Positions 16,540 to 25,683 of a stretch of 64,000 nucleotides of DNA are shown here, piece by piece. The notes below the pieces were generated by a model. It saw only the letters and a list, made by a program, of their open reading frames with translations. It did no database searches and was not told the DNA's origin. Both the position numbers and the translations under genes were made by a program. Each line of letters opens with the position of its first letter. Positions within the stretch are counted from its first letter, which is position 1. Source of the stretch: Gemmatimonadota bacterium (GTDB lineage: Bacteria > Gemmatimonadota > Gemmatimonadetes > Gemmatimonadales > Gemmatimonadaceae); contig PLCA01000002.1 in the NCBI GenBank assembly GCA_003134685.1, positions 147,964-211,963 of the forward strand, in the 5' to 3' direction.

Positions 16540-18876
16540 CTAGAGCCGGAACAAATAACTGATTTTCCCGAAGAATCCGTCCCGCGTGCGCCGTAGATCC
16601 TGGAACCGGAACTCGCGGGGCTCCTCGAGTGTCGAGCCGTATCCCAGGTACACGAGCGTGCCCGGGACCGGACGGTAGCTGAAGAGCCAGTCGGTCGAGA
16701 ATTCGTTCGTTGTCTCGCCCGTGTCGAGTACGCCATCTACGAGGATCGGATTTCCATTCCGATCTCGAAGTGTCGATCGTGACCGTGCGGCGTACTGCCC
16801 AACCAGTCGGATGAAAATCGGCGGGCTCACCTGGTACTCCACCTTAATGCGCGGAATCGTCTCCGACGAAAACCGCGAGCCGTCCGATTTGCGCGCGATG
16901 GTCAGTCGGGAGAACTGGAGCGAGCTTCGGATCGCTGTGGTTGGCCTGACGTCGAGCGCCGCATCCATCTGTGAGCTATTCCCCGGCGCTGCTTCGCGGA
17001 AGATCGGCACGCGTCCTTCAGTGACGCTCGCAGTCCCGCTGAATACACGGTAGGTCGGCGTGGTCACACTGAAGGACCCGCCCAATTCATCCTTCTCCGG
17101 AGGCGGCACGATGAAGGTCGCAGTGTCCGTCACAGTCCCGACCGAACGCTGAATCGTCAAGCCCGTATATAGCGCCGGATCAAAAGCAAAATAGCTGTGC
17201 GTGATCGCGCCGCTCAGCTGCCATCCACCGCGTATAGTTGCACTCGGCATAATCGACTCGCTGCTCTCTGCCAGGCCGTGGCCCGCGCCGGCATTGTTCC
17301 AGATTCGATCCCAGCCGAAAAAGGAGCCGTAGGTCTGCACCAGCGCGCCCTGAGCTCCGTAGAAGCTGAGTCGGTTGAATGCACTCCCCTCGATAATACC
17401 TGTGCGATTTACGAAACCCGCGGCAGCGTTGAAGCCCGGATCGAGCGACCTGAGTGTGTAGTGGAAGCCCCATGCGCGCCCCGTCCGGTCCCAGTCCGCC
17501 TGATAAAGAGATCCATTTCGTCGATTGCGCAGACTGTCCGTCCACGAGGTACCCACCTGGAACTGCGCGAAATAGAGCTTCGAGTGATAAAAACGAAAAT
17601 CACCAGCCGCGACGCGCGAGTAGTTGGCGCCGTCTTCACGCGCTGTGAGTACCGCACCCAGCGTGTTGCTGGAGCCGAAGTCGTATCGGATACGCGACAC
17701 GCCGAACAATGGCGAGTGATTGCCGGCCCAGGAGTACTGCTGGTCGTCGGCCACTATCATTGAGGCAATGTTGGTCCCGCCAAGCTTGCCGGCGAGCTTG
17801 ACCCCACCCAAAGGCGCGACGATCTGTCGAGTGTAAATCAGCTGATTGGGAGAATCGAACAGCTCGAGCCCATCGAGGAAGAACGGCCGCTTCTCCGGAT
17901 AGAACAGCGCGAATCGCTCGTTGAGCAACACCTGTCCGATGTCCGCTTCGACCTGTGAGAAATCAGGATTGATCGTCCCGTTGAGCGTCAGATTCTGCCT
18001 GATGCCCCATCGCGCATCGCCGCCTAGCTCCCCTTTCTGCTGATAGTCACGACCGTTACCGATCGTCGGTGACCGGTCCGCTTTCGCGGTCACGGTCGGC
18101 GTCGCTTCGAGCACCAGCCCGCGCTTCAGGTCGTGCAGCCCATCGAGCGTTCCCGATTGCGCGAGAAAATTTGCGTTGGCCCGAACCGCCGGCGCCCAGG
18201 TATCCTGAAAGCCCGAGTGCTGCACTCGCCGGAGGATATGAATCCCCCAGCTCTGAACCCTCGCGTCCTGATACCGAAGGCTCTTGAACGGTATCCGCAC
18301 TTCGACCTCATAGCCGCCCTCGACCAGATGCCCCTTCGATTCGAAGAAGTAGTCGGGATTGAGATCCACGCTTCCCTCGAGCGGATTCATGGTTCGAAAT
18401 CCACCACCGGTTGCTGAAGCACCTCCCGCGCCACCCGCGAACTGTGCGCTCCGCGTACCATCCTGTTGAACACCGTATGGATTGACGCCAAAGAGAAACG
18501 CGATCTGTCGCGCGTTGTCGGTATCGAGCAAGATCTGGATCTGATCCTCGCTGTCGATATTATCGCGGTTTGCGTGTGTGGCGCGCACGACGTTGCCGTG
18601 TATCTCACGCGCGCGAATCCCGAAGTAGATCGCGTCGGGCGAGTACCACACCAGAACCTCGGTGGGCTCGTCGGCCGGACGACCGTCGACCGGTTGATAC
18701 TGCGAAAAGCCGGTGAGCCGAGCGGCTCTGCGCCAGACAGGCTCGTCGAGGTTGCCATCGATCCTTGCGACTGTATCGATTCTCGGAACATCGACATGCG
18801 TGCGGTTGGCGCGCCCGTTGTACACGAGCGTTGAGTCCTGGAGCAAAGCGACCGCAGCAAAGAGGGTGAGGAGCAT
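16540..18876 (-). CDS. DUF5916 outer-membrane protein with CBM9-like N-terminal domain
   Basis: A 778-residue exported protein. After a signal peptide (MLLTLFAAVALLQ), a CBM9-like carbohydrate-binding region covers about 25-220 (ARIDGNLDEPVWRRA, DAIYFGIRARE). The rest is the DUF5916 domain, a large beta barrel with alternating strands (for example FALFYPEKRPFFLDGLELF) ending GKISYLFRL, a C-terminal aromatic-type end that fits insertion by the BAM machinery. Family members sit in the outer membrane of Gemmatimonadota, Bacteroidota and Acidobacteriota with no settled function. The gene overlaps the longer frame of the helicase but not its conserved part. Confidence 0.88.
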   Translation of the reverse strand: MLLTLFAAVALLQDSTLVYNGRANRTHVDVPRIDTVARIDGNLDEPVWRRAARLTGFSQYQPVDGRPADEPTEVLVWYSPDAIYFGIRAREIHGNVVRATHANRDNIDSEDQIQILLDTDNARQIAFLFGVNPYGVQQDGTRSAQFAGGAGGASATGGGFRTMNPLEGSVDLNPDYFFESKGHLVEGGYEVEVRIPFKSLRYQDARVQSWGIHILRRVQHSGFQDTWAPAVRANANFLAQSGTLDGLHDLKRGLVLEATPTVTAKADRSPTIGNGRDYQQKGELGGDARWGIRQNLTLNGTINPDFSQVEADIGQVLLNERFALFYPEKRPFFLDGLELFDSPNQLIYTRQIVAPLGGVKLAGKLGGTNIASMIVADDQQYSWAGNHSPLFGVSRIRYDFGSSNTLGAVLTAREDGANYSRVAAGDFRFYHSKLYFAQFQVGTSWTDSLRNRRNGSLYQADWDRTGRAWGFHYTLRSLDPGFNAAAGFVNRTGIIEGSAFNRLSFYGAQGALVQTYGSFFGWDRIWNNAGAGHGLAESSESIMPSATIRGGWQLSGAITHSYFAFDPALYTGLTIQRSVGTVTDTATFIVPPPEKDELGGSFSVTTPTYRVFSGTASVTEGRVPIFREAAPGNSSQMDAALDVRPTTAIRSSLQFSRLTIARKSDGSRFSSETIPRIKVEYQVSPPIFIRLVGQYAARSRSTLRDRNGNPILVDGVLDTGETTNEFSTDWLFSYRPVPGTLVYLGYGSTLEEPREFRFQDLRRTRDGFFGKISYLFRL

Positions 18877-18961
18877 CCGGCTAGAATCTACCCCTGCCCG
18901 ACTTTTCGCACGACAGCGGGATCATAGCAACCATTTGGACGGCGCCCCCCACTAACGGGTC

Positions 18962-20032
18962 ATGACGCGCACACTTCGCTTCCTCTTGCCGATGTCCGTC
19001 CTCGGCGGCTCCATAGTGGCACAACAGCCATCCGGTGGCACCGAATCCGTTCGCCCATCGCCAATTTCTCAGACCGAGCTCGTTCGGCGGCTGACGACCT
19101 CACTCGACAGTCTCAGCAAGGCTGGCCAGTTCTCGGGCGTTGCGGTGGTGGCGAAGAATGGTGTGCCGGTCTTCCAGCACGCCTACGGGACGGCGGATCG
19201 TGAGCGCCGAGTTGCCAACAATCCGGAGACGGCCTTCAACCTCGGCTCCATCAACAAGATCTTTACCCAGATTGCGATCCTTCAACTCCGTGCCGCGGGC
19301 AAGCTCGATCTCGATTCGACCCTCGCCACGTACTGGCCGGACTATCCCAACAAGGAAGTGGCACGCAAGATCACGATTCGCCAATTGATGCGCCACACGT
19401 CCGGAATTGGAGGCAACATCTTCGACCCGCCGCCCGGTGGGAAGAGAAACGATATCCGCACTCTCAGGGACTATCTCCCGCTGTTCGTGAACCAGCCGCT
19501 GGCATTCGAGCCGGGAACACGGAACGCATACTCGAACGCGGGATATGTCGTGCTCGGTCTCCTGGTCGAGCGGCTGTCGGGCGATGACTACTACACCTAC
19601 GTTCGTGAGCACATCTTCAAGCCGGCGGGGATGACACGCACCGGATCTTTTGCAGTGGATTCACTGCCGCCGAACACTGCGATCGGATACACGCGCGGTG
19701 ATGAGGATGCTCCGCTGAGTACGCCGCTCCGCCCGAATAGCCGAGATCTTCCCGGACGCGGGAGTTCGGCAGGCGGTGGTTATTCCACCGCGCAGGATCT
19801 CATGAAATTCGTGCAGGCATTGCGCGAACAGCGGATTCCAAATGGGGTTCCGGCGGGCTTGGGAATCGCCGGCGGCTCGGGCGGAATGAACGCGGTCGTC
19901 GAGGGAGGTCTTCCCGGTGGATACGATCTGATCGTCCTTGCGAACCTCGATCCACCAGCGGCGGAGCGCGTTTCCCGGATGACGAGAGAGTGGCTCGGAG
20001 TCCACGATGACGATGGTGGCAGCGGCCGTTGA
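18962..20032 (+). CDS. Serine hydrolase, beta-lactamase/CubicO family
   Basis: A 356-residue secreted protein with signal peptide MTRTLRFLLPMSVLGGSIVA. The SxxK motif is SINK in NLGSINKIFTQ and YxN is YSN in NAYSNAGYVVLG; the third motif near the C-terminus is GGSGGMN rather than HxG/KTG. This is the class C fold as found in peptidases and esterases (CubicO, DD-peptidase relatives). Resistance function is unlikely. It is divergent from the DUF5916 gene with an 85 bp gap. Start ATG 18962 has only a weak ACGGGTC upstream. Confidence 0.9.
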   Translation: MTRTLRFLLPMSVLGGSIVAQQPSGGTESVRPSPISQTELVRRLTTSLDSLSKAGQFSGVAVVAKNGVPVFQHAYGTADRERRVANNPETAFNLGSINKIFTQIAILQLRAAGKLDLDSTLATYWPDYPNKEVARKITIRQLMRHTSGIGGNIFDPPPGGKRNDIRTLRDYLPLFVNQPLAFEPGTRNAYSNAGYVVLGLLVERLSGDDYYTYVREHIFKPAGMTRTGSFAVDSLPPNTAIGYTRGDEDAPLSTPLRPNSRDLPGRGSSAGGGYSTAQDLMKFVQALREQRIPNGVPAGLGIAGGSGGMNAVVEGGLPGGYDLIVLANLDPPAAERVSRMTREWLGVHDDDGGSGR

Positions 20033-20049
20033 CCTGAGCCGCGACATAA

Positions 20050-20081
20050 CGAGTTAACACTCGACTGCAAGTGTTAACTCG
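20050..20081. repeat. Perfect 12-bp inverted repeat after the serine hydrolase
   Basis: CGAGTTAACACT - CGACTGCA - AGTGTTAACTCG, 18 bp after the hydrolase stop. The arms are perfect, but no T-run follows, so it may aid termination or mRNA stability, or bind a protein. Confidence 0.7.
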
Positions 20082-20194
20082 CCAGCGTCCGCACCCATGT
20101 GGCACCCGAATTGTATGTAATGGGATTCCCGTCTCCCGAGTGAGTCCTATCACCGGCGACTGACGCTGTTCCGCTGGCTTGTTTGAATAATTGT

Positions 20195-20229
20195 CCCATC
20201 CGGCCCGATGCCGGGTGGGGCAACTTTTT
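20195..20229 (+). terminator. Rho-independent terminator candidate
   Basis: CCCATCCGGC - CCGAT - GCCGGGTGGG (one G-T wobble) followed by GCAAC and TTTTT. It fits a terminator for the serine hydrolase transcript and ends at the stop of the convergent DUF3185-like gene. Confidence 0.6.
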
Positions 20230-20446
20230 ACGCCGACTGTTTTCTACCAGCGAACACCAGCACGCCGCCAACCACGATGGCGCAAATTCCGGCGATCGGT
20301 GGCACCATACCGCGTTCCTGCGAGGTGACCTTTAGAGGTCCGACTTCGACTTCGTTATGACTTTTCGTATACGGTATTCCGCGCATCGCGACGACGATGA
20401 GGCCGGCAACGATGAGAAGCACGCCAATCCAACCGAGTGGCCGCAT
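20228..20446 (-). CDS. Small two-helix membrane protein, DUF3185-like
   Basis: A 72-residue protein MRPLGWIGVLLIVAGLIVVAMRGIPYTKSHNEVEVGPLKVTSQERG..., with one hydrophobic segment at each end (residues 5-22 and 48-68) and a short polar middle. The layout of GIPYT followed by VGPLK fits DUF3185-type proteins. I start at the ATG 20446, which has GGAGTGATA immediately upstream, rather than at 20686 as in the ORF track. Function unknown. Confidence 0.75.
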   Translation of the reverse strand: MRPLGWIGVLLIVAGLIVVAMRGIPYTKSHNEVEVGPLKVTSQERGMVPPIAGICAIVVGGVLVFAGRKQSA

Positions 20447-20534
20447 TATCACTCCGCAAACGGGATGACAAATGCTGTGGCATCCAGGAGATCCTTGCAA
20501 GGCTGCCGGTCTCGGCAGCCATCCGGATTCGCCA

Positions 20535-22211
20535 CTATTTGTGCACGAGTTTTCTGTAAGCAATTCGATGCGGCCTGTCCGCGTCCGCTCCCTTCCGCCT
20601 CTTGAAGTCCTCCGCGTAATCGCGGTAAGACCCCTCAAACCACACCGTCTCAGAATTCCCCTCGAACGCGAGTATGTGCGTCGCAATCCGATCCAGAAAC
20701 CACCGATCGTGCGAAATCACAACCGCGCACCCCGGGAAACCGATCAACGCCTCCTCCAGCGCACGCAACGTGTCGACGTCGAGATCGTTCGTCGGCTCGT
20801 CGAGCAGCAACAGATTGCCGCCTGATTTCAAAAGCTTCGCAAGGTGCAACCGATTCCTTTCTCCACCGGACAGATCCTTCACCTTCTTCTGCTGATCCGG
20901 GCCCTTGAAGTTGAACTGCCCTAGATACGCCCGCGCCTGCATCTCACGCTTCCCAACCATGATGACGTCGTTCCCTTCGCTCACTTCCTTGTAAACAGTG
21001 TTCGCGTCGTTGAATTCGCGCGTCTGATCCAGGTAAGCGAGCTGCACCGTGTCTCCGATCGTCAACGATCCACCGTCCGCCTTTTCCTTTTCGGCGATCA
21101 ACCTGAAGAGCGTCGTCTTGCCGGCACCGTTCGGACCGATGATTCCAACGATCCCTCCGCGTGGCAGCGAGAACGAGAGATCGTCGAATAGCACCTTCTC
21201 GCCGTAGGCCTTCTTCAGACCCTTGGCGATTACGACATCGTTTCCAAGACGCGCGGGTGGGGGGATCACGATCTCGTTCTGCATGACCTTCTCGCCTTCG
21301 GCCGCGGTCGCCAGCTCCTCGTACTTCTGAATACGCGCCTTGCTCTTGGTCTGCCGAGCACGCGGCGACATGCGCACCCATTCGAGCTCGCGCTCCAGTG
21401 ATCTCTGCCGCGCCGAGGCCTGCTTCTCTTCGGTTGCCAGTCGCGTGCGCTTTTGGTCGAGCCACGCGCTGTAATTCCCCTCGTACGGTATTCCCGCTCC
21501 GCGATCGAGCTCCAGAATCCAGCCCGCGACGTTGTCGAGGAAATACCGATCGTGCGTCACTGCTACGACGGTTCCCGGAAATTCGGCAAGATATCTCTCC
21601 AGCCACGCCACCGATTCGGCATCGAGATGGTTCGTCGGCTCGTCGAGGAGCAGCATGTCGGGCTCCTCGAGCAACGTCCGGCAGAGTGCGACTCGCCGCT
21701 TTTCTCCCCCGGAGAGCGTACTCACGTCGGCATCGGCCGGCGGCAGGCGCAGCGCATCCATCGCGATCTCGATCTTCCAGTCCAGTTCCCACGCGTTAGC
21801 TGCGTCGATCTTTTCCTGAACCTTCGCCTGTTGATCGAGCAGTTTCGTCATCTCGTCGTCCGACATCGGCTCGGCGAACTTGTTGGATATCTCCTCGAAT
21901 TTCAGGAGAAGGTCGCGCGTCTGCTTCACAGCGACGTCCACGTTCTCTTTCACGTTCTTGGACTCGTCGAGCTGCGGCTCCTGCGAGAGGTATCCGATCC
22001 GTGTTCCCTGATGGGGCCACGCTTCGCCTTGAAAATCTGTGTCGACCCCCGCCATGATGCGAAGCAGTGTCGACTTGCCCGCGCCGTTGGCGCCGAGGAC
22101 GCCGATCTTGGCGCCGGGATAGAAAGACAACCAGATCCCGCGCAGAATCTCCCGCGATGGCGGGACGACCTTTCGCAGGTCCTTCATTACATAGATGAAT
22201 TGTGGAGGCAT
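20535..22211 (-). CDS. ettA: Energy-dependent translational throttle protein EttA (ABC-F)
   Basis: A 558-residue soluble ABC-F ATPase, close in length to E. coli EttA (555). It has two nucleotide-binding domains: Walker [10 protein letters not shown] and GPNGAGKTT, signatures [13 protein letters not shown] and [13 protein letters not shown], Walker [14 protein letters not shown] and [13 protein letters not shown]. Between them lies the P-site tRNA interaction motif (Arg/Lys-rich linker with [28 protein letters not shown]). EttA binds the ribosomal E site and tunes the first elongation step according to the ADP/ATP ratio. It stands alone in its strand with no coupling to neighbours. Confidence 0.97.
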   Translation of the reverse strand: MPPQFIYVMKDLRKVVPPSREILRGIWLSFYPGAKIGVLGANGAGKSTLLRIMAGVDTDFQGEAWPHQGTRIGYLSQEPQLDESKNVKENVDVAVKQTRDLLLKFEEISNKFAEPMSDDEMTKLLDQQAKVQEKIDAANAWELDWKIEIAMDALRLPPADADVSTLSGGEKRRVALCRTLLEEPDMLLLDEPTNHLDAESVAWLERYLAEFPGTVVAVTHDRYFLDNVAGWILELDRGAGIPYEGNYSAWLDQKRTRLATEEKQASARQRSLERELEWVRMSPRARQTKSKARIQKYEELATAAEGEKVMQNEIVIPPPARLGNDVVIAKGLKKAYGEKVLFDDLSFSLPRGGIVGIIGPNGAGKTTLFRLIAEKEKADGGSLTIGDTVQLAYLDQTREFNDANTVYKEVSEGNDVIMVGKREMQARAYLGQFNFKGPDQQKKVKDLSGGERNRLHLAKLLKSGGNLLLLDEPTNDLDVDTLRALEEALIGFPGCAVVISHDRWFLDRIATHILAFEGNSETVWFEGSYRDYAEDFKRRKGADADRPHRIAYRKLVHK

Positions 22212-22271
22212 CCATACAATTTACCGCACCGGGCAAGTCATCCACATTGCCGGTGTGATTGTCGCCGGAAG

Positions 22272-23081
22272 TCAGTCCGGGTTTTTCGGGTCGCCCATCA
22301 TCGCGTGATCGTGATCCATGTGGTCGTCGTGCCAGATGGATTTGAGGTCGTTGCCGGCGAAAGTGTTGGCGTGCACCATCCACCCGAACGCCTGGGGAAT
22401 GAAGCGACCGTTCGCCGCATCGCACTCTTCCCTGGTCGCTACGCCCAGCGGACCAAAGACGGGGCGTCCATTCTTCGTTTCGGTCCAGCGGTCTTTCTCC
22501 CGCCGAGCGGGAATGCACCAGTTCACGTGCCGGTGCCAGTGAGCGACGCTGAGCGGAACACGCTCGTTGAGATCTTCTTCGGACGTGCCCTTCGAGGCCG
22601 TGTACATCGCGCCGATCAGGTGAAACTGCCCCTGAGTATCCTTTTTATATAGAAGTGAGGTCGGACGCGTCGGATCGAAGCCGAATTGGTTCCGAATCGC
22701 GTTCCACTTCTTCGTGAAATGGTACTGCGGCTGATTCTTGATCTGGGGCGCGAACATCTTGTAGCCATCTGCTTCGGCAACGCTTACGTCCTGATACTTC
22801 GCGATCGCCTGCCGCAGCTCGTTGATCACGTGGGCGGACTTGGCTGAATCGGCGCCGGTAAGCGGTCGCGGGCTCGAGTACGCCATGTGCTTCGCCATCG
22901 CGGCCATCTTCCAGTCGTCGCTCGCGCTCATGTCCATCCCACCCATGTCGGTCGAGCCGGGCGACGCATGTGCCGCCGCTGTATCGGAATGGCTATGCGA
23001 TTGTTGGGCGAAGAGACGTCCGGGGATCGCCAATGCCAGCATCGCAACGGGAATTAACCGCAGTTTTGAGGTCAGAAGCAT
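22272..23081 (-). CDS. His/Met-rich secreted protein of unknown function
   Basis: About 269 residues. The signal peptide MLLTSKLRLIPVAMLALAIPGRLFAQ is followed by a His-, Ser- and Met-rich stretch (SHSHSDTAAAHASPGSTDMGGMDMSASDDWKMAAMAKHMAYSS) and then a folded domain with LRQAIAKYQDVSVAEADGYKMFAP, YHFTKKW, FDPTRPTSLLY, VAHWHRHVNWC and the His-rich tail DDHMDHDHAMMGD. The two metal-like clusters suggest copper or zinc binding in the periplasm, but this is inference. ATG 23081 gives an intact signal peptide and has AACAGGT upstream; the long ORF-track start at 23609 lies inside the GT9 gene. Confidence 0.75.
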   Translation of the reverse strand: MLLTSKLRLIPVAMLALAIPGRLFAQQSHSHSDTAAAHASPGSTDMGGMDMSASDDWKMAAMAKHMAYSSPRPLTGADSAKSAHVINELRQAIAKYQDVSVAEADGYKMFAPQIKNQPQYHFTKKWNAIRNQFGFDPTRPTSLLYKKDTQGQFHLIGAMYTASKGTSEEDLNERVPLSVAHWHRHVNWCIPARREKDRWTETKNGRPVFGPLGVATREECDAANGRFIPQAFGWMVHANTFAGNDLKSIWHDDHMDHDHAMMGDPKNPD

Positions 23082-23110
23082 ACCTGTTAGACGATCCGCT
23101 GGAGCCGGGG

Positions 23111-24223
23111 TTAACCCCCGAAATCCGCCAATAACTTGTCCAGCGCCTCGGACACCCGCTCGTGTGGCAGCTGATGAATCTCGTCCTCGTTCCAGGCGAT
23201 GATCTCGCCGGGCGTATTCCACGGCGCGTATTGCCGGTGATCGCGTTTGAGCAACACCAATGACGGCCTCCGGAACGCCGACGCGGCGTGCGAGATGCTC
23301 GTGTCCGGTGTGAAAACCATGTCTGACGTTCCCACCAGCGCGAATGCCTCGCGGAGCTGCGGGGTCCTCACCGGCAGTCCGTTTACCGCGGTCGCCACCT
23401 CGCTCACGCTTTCCCATTCGACGGGAAGGCCGATGACGATGATCGGCATGTTCGGCGCCTGTGCCCGCGCCGCCTGGAGCGTCGCGATGAATTTGCCGTC
23501 GGGCCAGCGCCTCTTGGGCTCCGACGCCGAAAGATTGACGAGCAGCCGTTTGGTGACGCCCGTTGTAGCTCCTGATGCCGGCCTCACCAGTTCTCGCGCT
23601 TCCTTCCACTGTTCCTCCGCGCCGGCGCGCTCTTTATCGGCCAGAAATATCTCCGGCTGCCAGTCGACCGATTCGGGATCGACCCCGAATGGAACGGCGA
23701 GACGCTTGGAGCCTTCGATGTAATGATCGACCCGATTCCATTCAGGGACGCACACATTGTAGATTCGCGGCTCCCTGTCGCCGCCCGCCCCGACCCGGAA
23801 GTGCGCCCTCCCCGCGTACATGAGAAGTGGAGTGGAAGTGAAAATCGGTGGATTGTTGATCCTGCCGTCCACCATGACGGTGTAACGCTCGCGGCGCAGC
23901 TGCCTGATCAGATCGCCATAGCTGCGAAAGGAATTGCGCTGGAGCACCAGCACCCTGCCGACGTATGGATTCCCCTGCAGCACCGGCGCCGTGGTTGGCG
24001 TCGCAATCACATCCACTCTTCCGCCAGGCAGCGCCCTCGCGATGTTGCGGATGAGTGACGTCGCCATAATCATGTCGCCGATGCGCTCGTAGCGGATGAA
24101 CAGGACTCGATAGTCGGAATTCGTCGCGGGCGGCAGAGTGGCTTCCCTGGGTCCTGGCAGCATCCGGCCCAGTATCCTCATCCAGGCCGTGCGCCAGGCG
24201 ATCTCAATCTTTCTTGAATCCAC
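23111..24223 (-). CDS. Glycosyltransferase family 9 (ADP-heptose:LPS heptosyltransferase-like)
   Basis: A 370-residue GT-B enzyme. The N-terminal domain has VLFIRYERIGDMIMATSLIRNIARALPGGRVDVIATP, the classical RxGD start of the GT9 fold. The C-terminal nucleotide-sugar domain shows LLVNLSASEPKRRWPDGKFIATL, the IIVIGLPVEWE strand and FTPDTSISHAASAFRRPSLVLL, with the D-T-SxxHxA motif of heptosyltransferases. Implies synthesis of an LPS core or similar glycan at the inner membrane. The GTG start at 24223 is inside the end of the upstream 2H phosphoesterase gene (20 bp overlap), suggesting translational coupling. Confidence 0.9.
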   Translation of the reverse strand: MDSRKIEIAWRTAWMRILGRMLPGPREATLPPATNSDYRVLFIRYERIGDMIMATSLIRNIARALPGGRVDVIATPTTAPVLQGNPYVGRVLVLQRNSFRSYGDLIRQLRRERYTVMVDGRINNPPIFTSTPLLMYAGRAHFRVGAGGDREPRIYNVCVPEWNRVDHYIEGSKRLAVPFGVDPESVDWQPEIFLADKERAGAEEQWKEARELVRPASGATTGVTKRLLVNLSASEPKRRWPDGKFIATLQAARAQAPNMPIIVIGLPVEWESVSEVATAVNGLPVRTPQLREAFALVGTSDMVFTPDTSISHAASAFRRPSLVLLKRDHRQYAPWNTPGEIIAWNEDEIHQLPHERVSEALDKLLADFGG

Positions 24224-24746
24224 CGGTCAGGGGCAGCTCTAGGAGCTTTCGTGAAGGTTGTGGATCCCGGGTGTGATAGATCTGAATTGCGCTTATCACA
24301 AACGGTTCTGGTATTCGCGTCTTGAGCAGCTCACGAATCGCCTTCGCATCGAGAGACTGGTACAAGCTCAAGGTGGAATGTGGGCTAAAAGTGTACCGCG
24401 CCCGTGTGAACGGCAGTCCGCTCGTGATGATCCTGTCGTGGAGAATCCTCAGAGGGCCGTGCGAATCGACCGGCAGAACGAGGATGTTCGTCTGCATGAA
24501 CCTCTGCGGAGCCTGGAACGAAAGCGTGATCGGCGCTGTGTCCCGCGTAATCGGCTCCAGCTTCTCACGCATCTCTTCAACGGTCGCCGAAGGAGGTATC
24601 GGGCCCGCCCCTGAGGATCCAGTGAGAGTCAGGTGGGGCGGTTTATATCGCGACAGCTTCGGGTCGTAGCGTTCATTGATTGCGCGAACCTGATCCGCGA
24701 TTTCCGGCGGCAGCTCTGCCAGTATGAAAATTCCATTCAGCGCCAA
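24204..24746 (-). CDS. 2'-5' RNA ligase-type 2H phosphoesterase (LigT/ThpR family)
   Basis: A 180-residue protein with the two HxT/S motifs of the 2H superfamily: HLTLTG at about residue 38 and HSTLSLY at about 122. In this family the two histidines form the catalytic pair for cyclic phosphodiester hydrolysis (RNA 2'-5' ligation or 2',3'-cyclic nucleotide hydrolysis). TTG start at 24746 with a weak GAGTAATGC upstream. It is the upstream partner of the GT9 gene, with overlapping ends, though no functional link is evident. Confidence 0.82.
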   Translation of the reverse strand: MALNGIFILAELPPEIADQVRAINERYDPKLSRYKPPHLTLTGSSGAGPIPPSATVEEMREKLEPITRDTAPITLSFQAPQRFMQTNILVLPVDSHGPLRILHDRIITSGLPFTRARYTFSPHSTLSLYQSLDAKAIRELLKTRIPEPFVISAIQIYHTRDPQPSRKLLELPLTGGFKKD

Positions 24747-24777
24747 GCATTACTCGCGGTAAGAGCGGCCCCGACCA

Positions 24778-25581
24778 TCAGAAGCGAATGGTAAAGAGGA
24801 TCGGATTGACCTGGATCTGCGATCGCTTTCCTTTTATCAGCTCGCGATCGATGTGATTCCCGGGGTGGGAATGCGTGTACTTCACCACCTTTAGTCCAAC
24901 GATCGTACCGAGCGCCGCTCCCGCCATCACGTCACTGGCCCAGTGCTGGTTGTTGTAGATGCGCGAGAGGCCCACCAGTGTGGCACCTCCGTAAAACAAG
25001 GTCCCCATGTACCAGGTCGCGTGGGGCCACCAGAATTGCGATTCACGCGTAACCGTCGATGCGAATGCAAAGGCAGTAATTGTATGCCCCGACGGAAATG
25101 AGCGGTATCGGTCGCCCGAGAAGCCCCTCCAGAGCTGGAAGTCATGTGGGCTCCTGATATCATAAAATGGACGCTGTCGTCCGGTGAGCATCTTTATTCC
25201 ACCGCCAAGAATATCGGCGAGCAGGATTGATTCGACGCTATGCAACCCGAGCGCTTCGATCCGCCGGTTGCCACCGGCGCGGCCAATCAGATACACACCT
25301 GTACCAGCAACGAAGGATCCCGGATCCCCGAGCAAGCGGAACCCAGTAGCGGCCCGCCTGAGGAACTCATTTTCCTGGGTCCCCTGATATTGGAGCCTGC
25401 TGGCGATTTGCATGTCTATGGGCGCGACCGCCGCTGTCCCAATCAGGAATGCGCCCAACAGCAACGCGTCTTTGCCGACGAAAAGCGGCGTCTTCGTGCT
25501 AATGGTATCCTGGACCTGTGCCTGCGCTGTGACTGCAATGGTTACGGAAACCAGCGCGGCACGAACTAGCTTTGAGAACAA
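24778..25581 (-). CDS. PAP2-family phosphatase
   Basis: A 267-residue membrane-associated protein with signal peptide MFSKLVRAALVSVTIAVTAQA. The phosphatidic acid phosphatase signature is complete: KMLTGRQRPF (motif 1, Lys and Arg-Pro), FPSGHTITAFAFAS (motif 2) and SRIYNNQHWASDVMAG (motif 3). Family members remove phosphate from lipid phosphates such as undecaprenyl pyrophosphate or phosphatidic acid, with the active site in the periplasm. TTG start with AAAGGGGACGTAC upstream. Could be involved in carrier-lipid recycling; the exact substrate is unknown. Confidence 0.9.
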   Translation of the reverse strand: MFSKLVRAALVSVTIAVTAQAQVQDTISTKTPLFVGKDALLLGAFLIGTAAVAPIDMQIASRLQYQGTQENEFLRRAATGFRLLGDPGSFVAGTGVYLIGRAGGNRRIEALGLHSVESILLADILGGGIKMLTGRQRPFYDIRSPHDFQLWRGFSGDRYRSFPSGHTITAFAFASTVTRESQFWWPHATWYMGTLFYGGATLVGLSRIYNNQHWASDVMAGAALGTIVGLKVVKYTHSHPGNHIDRELIKGKRSQIQVNPILFTIRF

Positions 25582-25683
25582 GTACGTCCCCTTTGAAAAC
25601 GTTGGTGAAAGGTTCGATCTCGTTTCTGGAATGCAAATCTCTTACCCCTTGTCAATCATGCTTCGAATCGCGATATCACCCGA

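Noticed and set aside
18962-20032. Class C beta-lactamase resistance gene
   Set aside because: SxxK and YxN are present, but the KTG-type motif is absent and CubicO-type hydrolases are far more common.
21453-22652. 399-residue plus-strand ORF over ettA and the His-rich gene
   Set aside because: Antisense to ettA with no motifs; GC-rich codon shadow.
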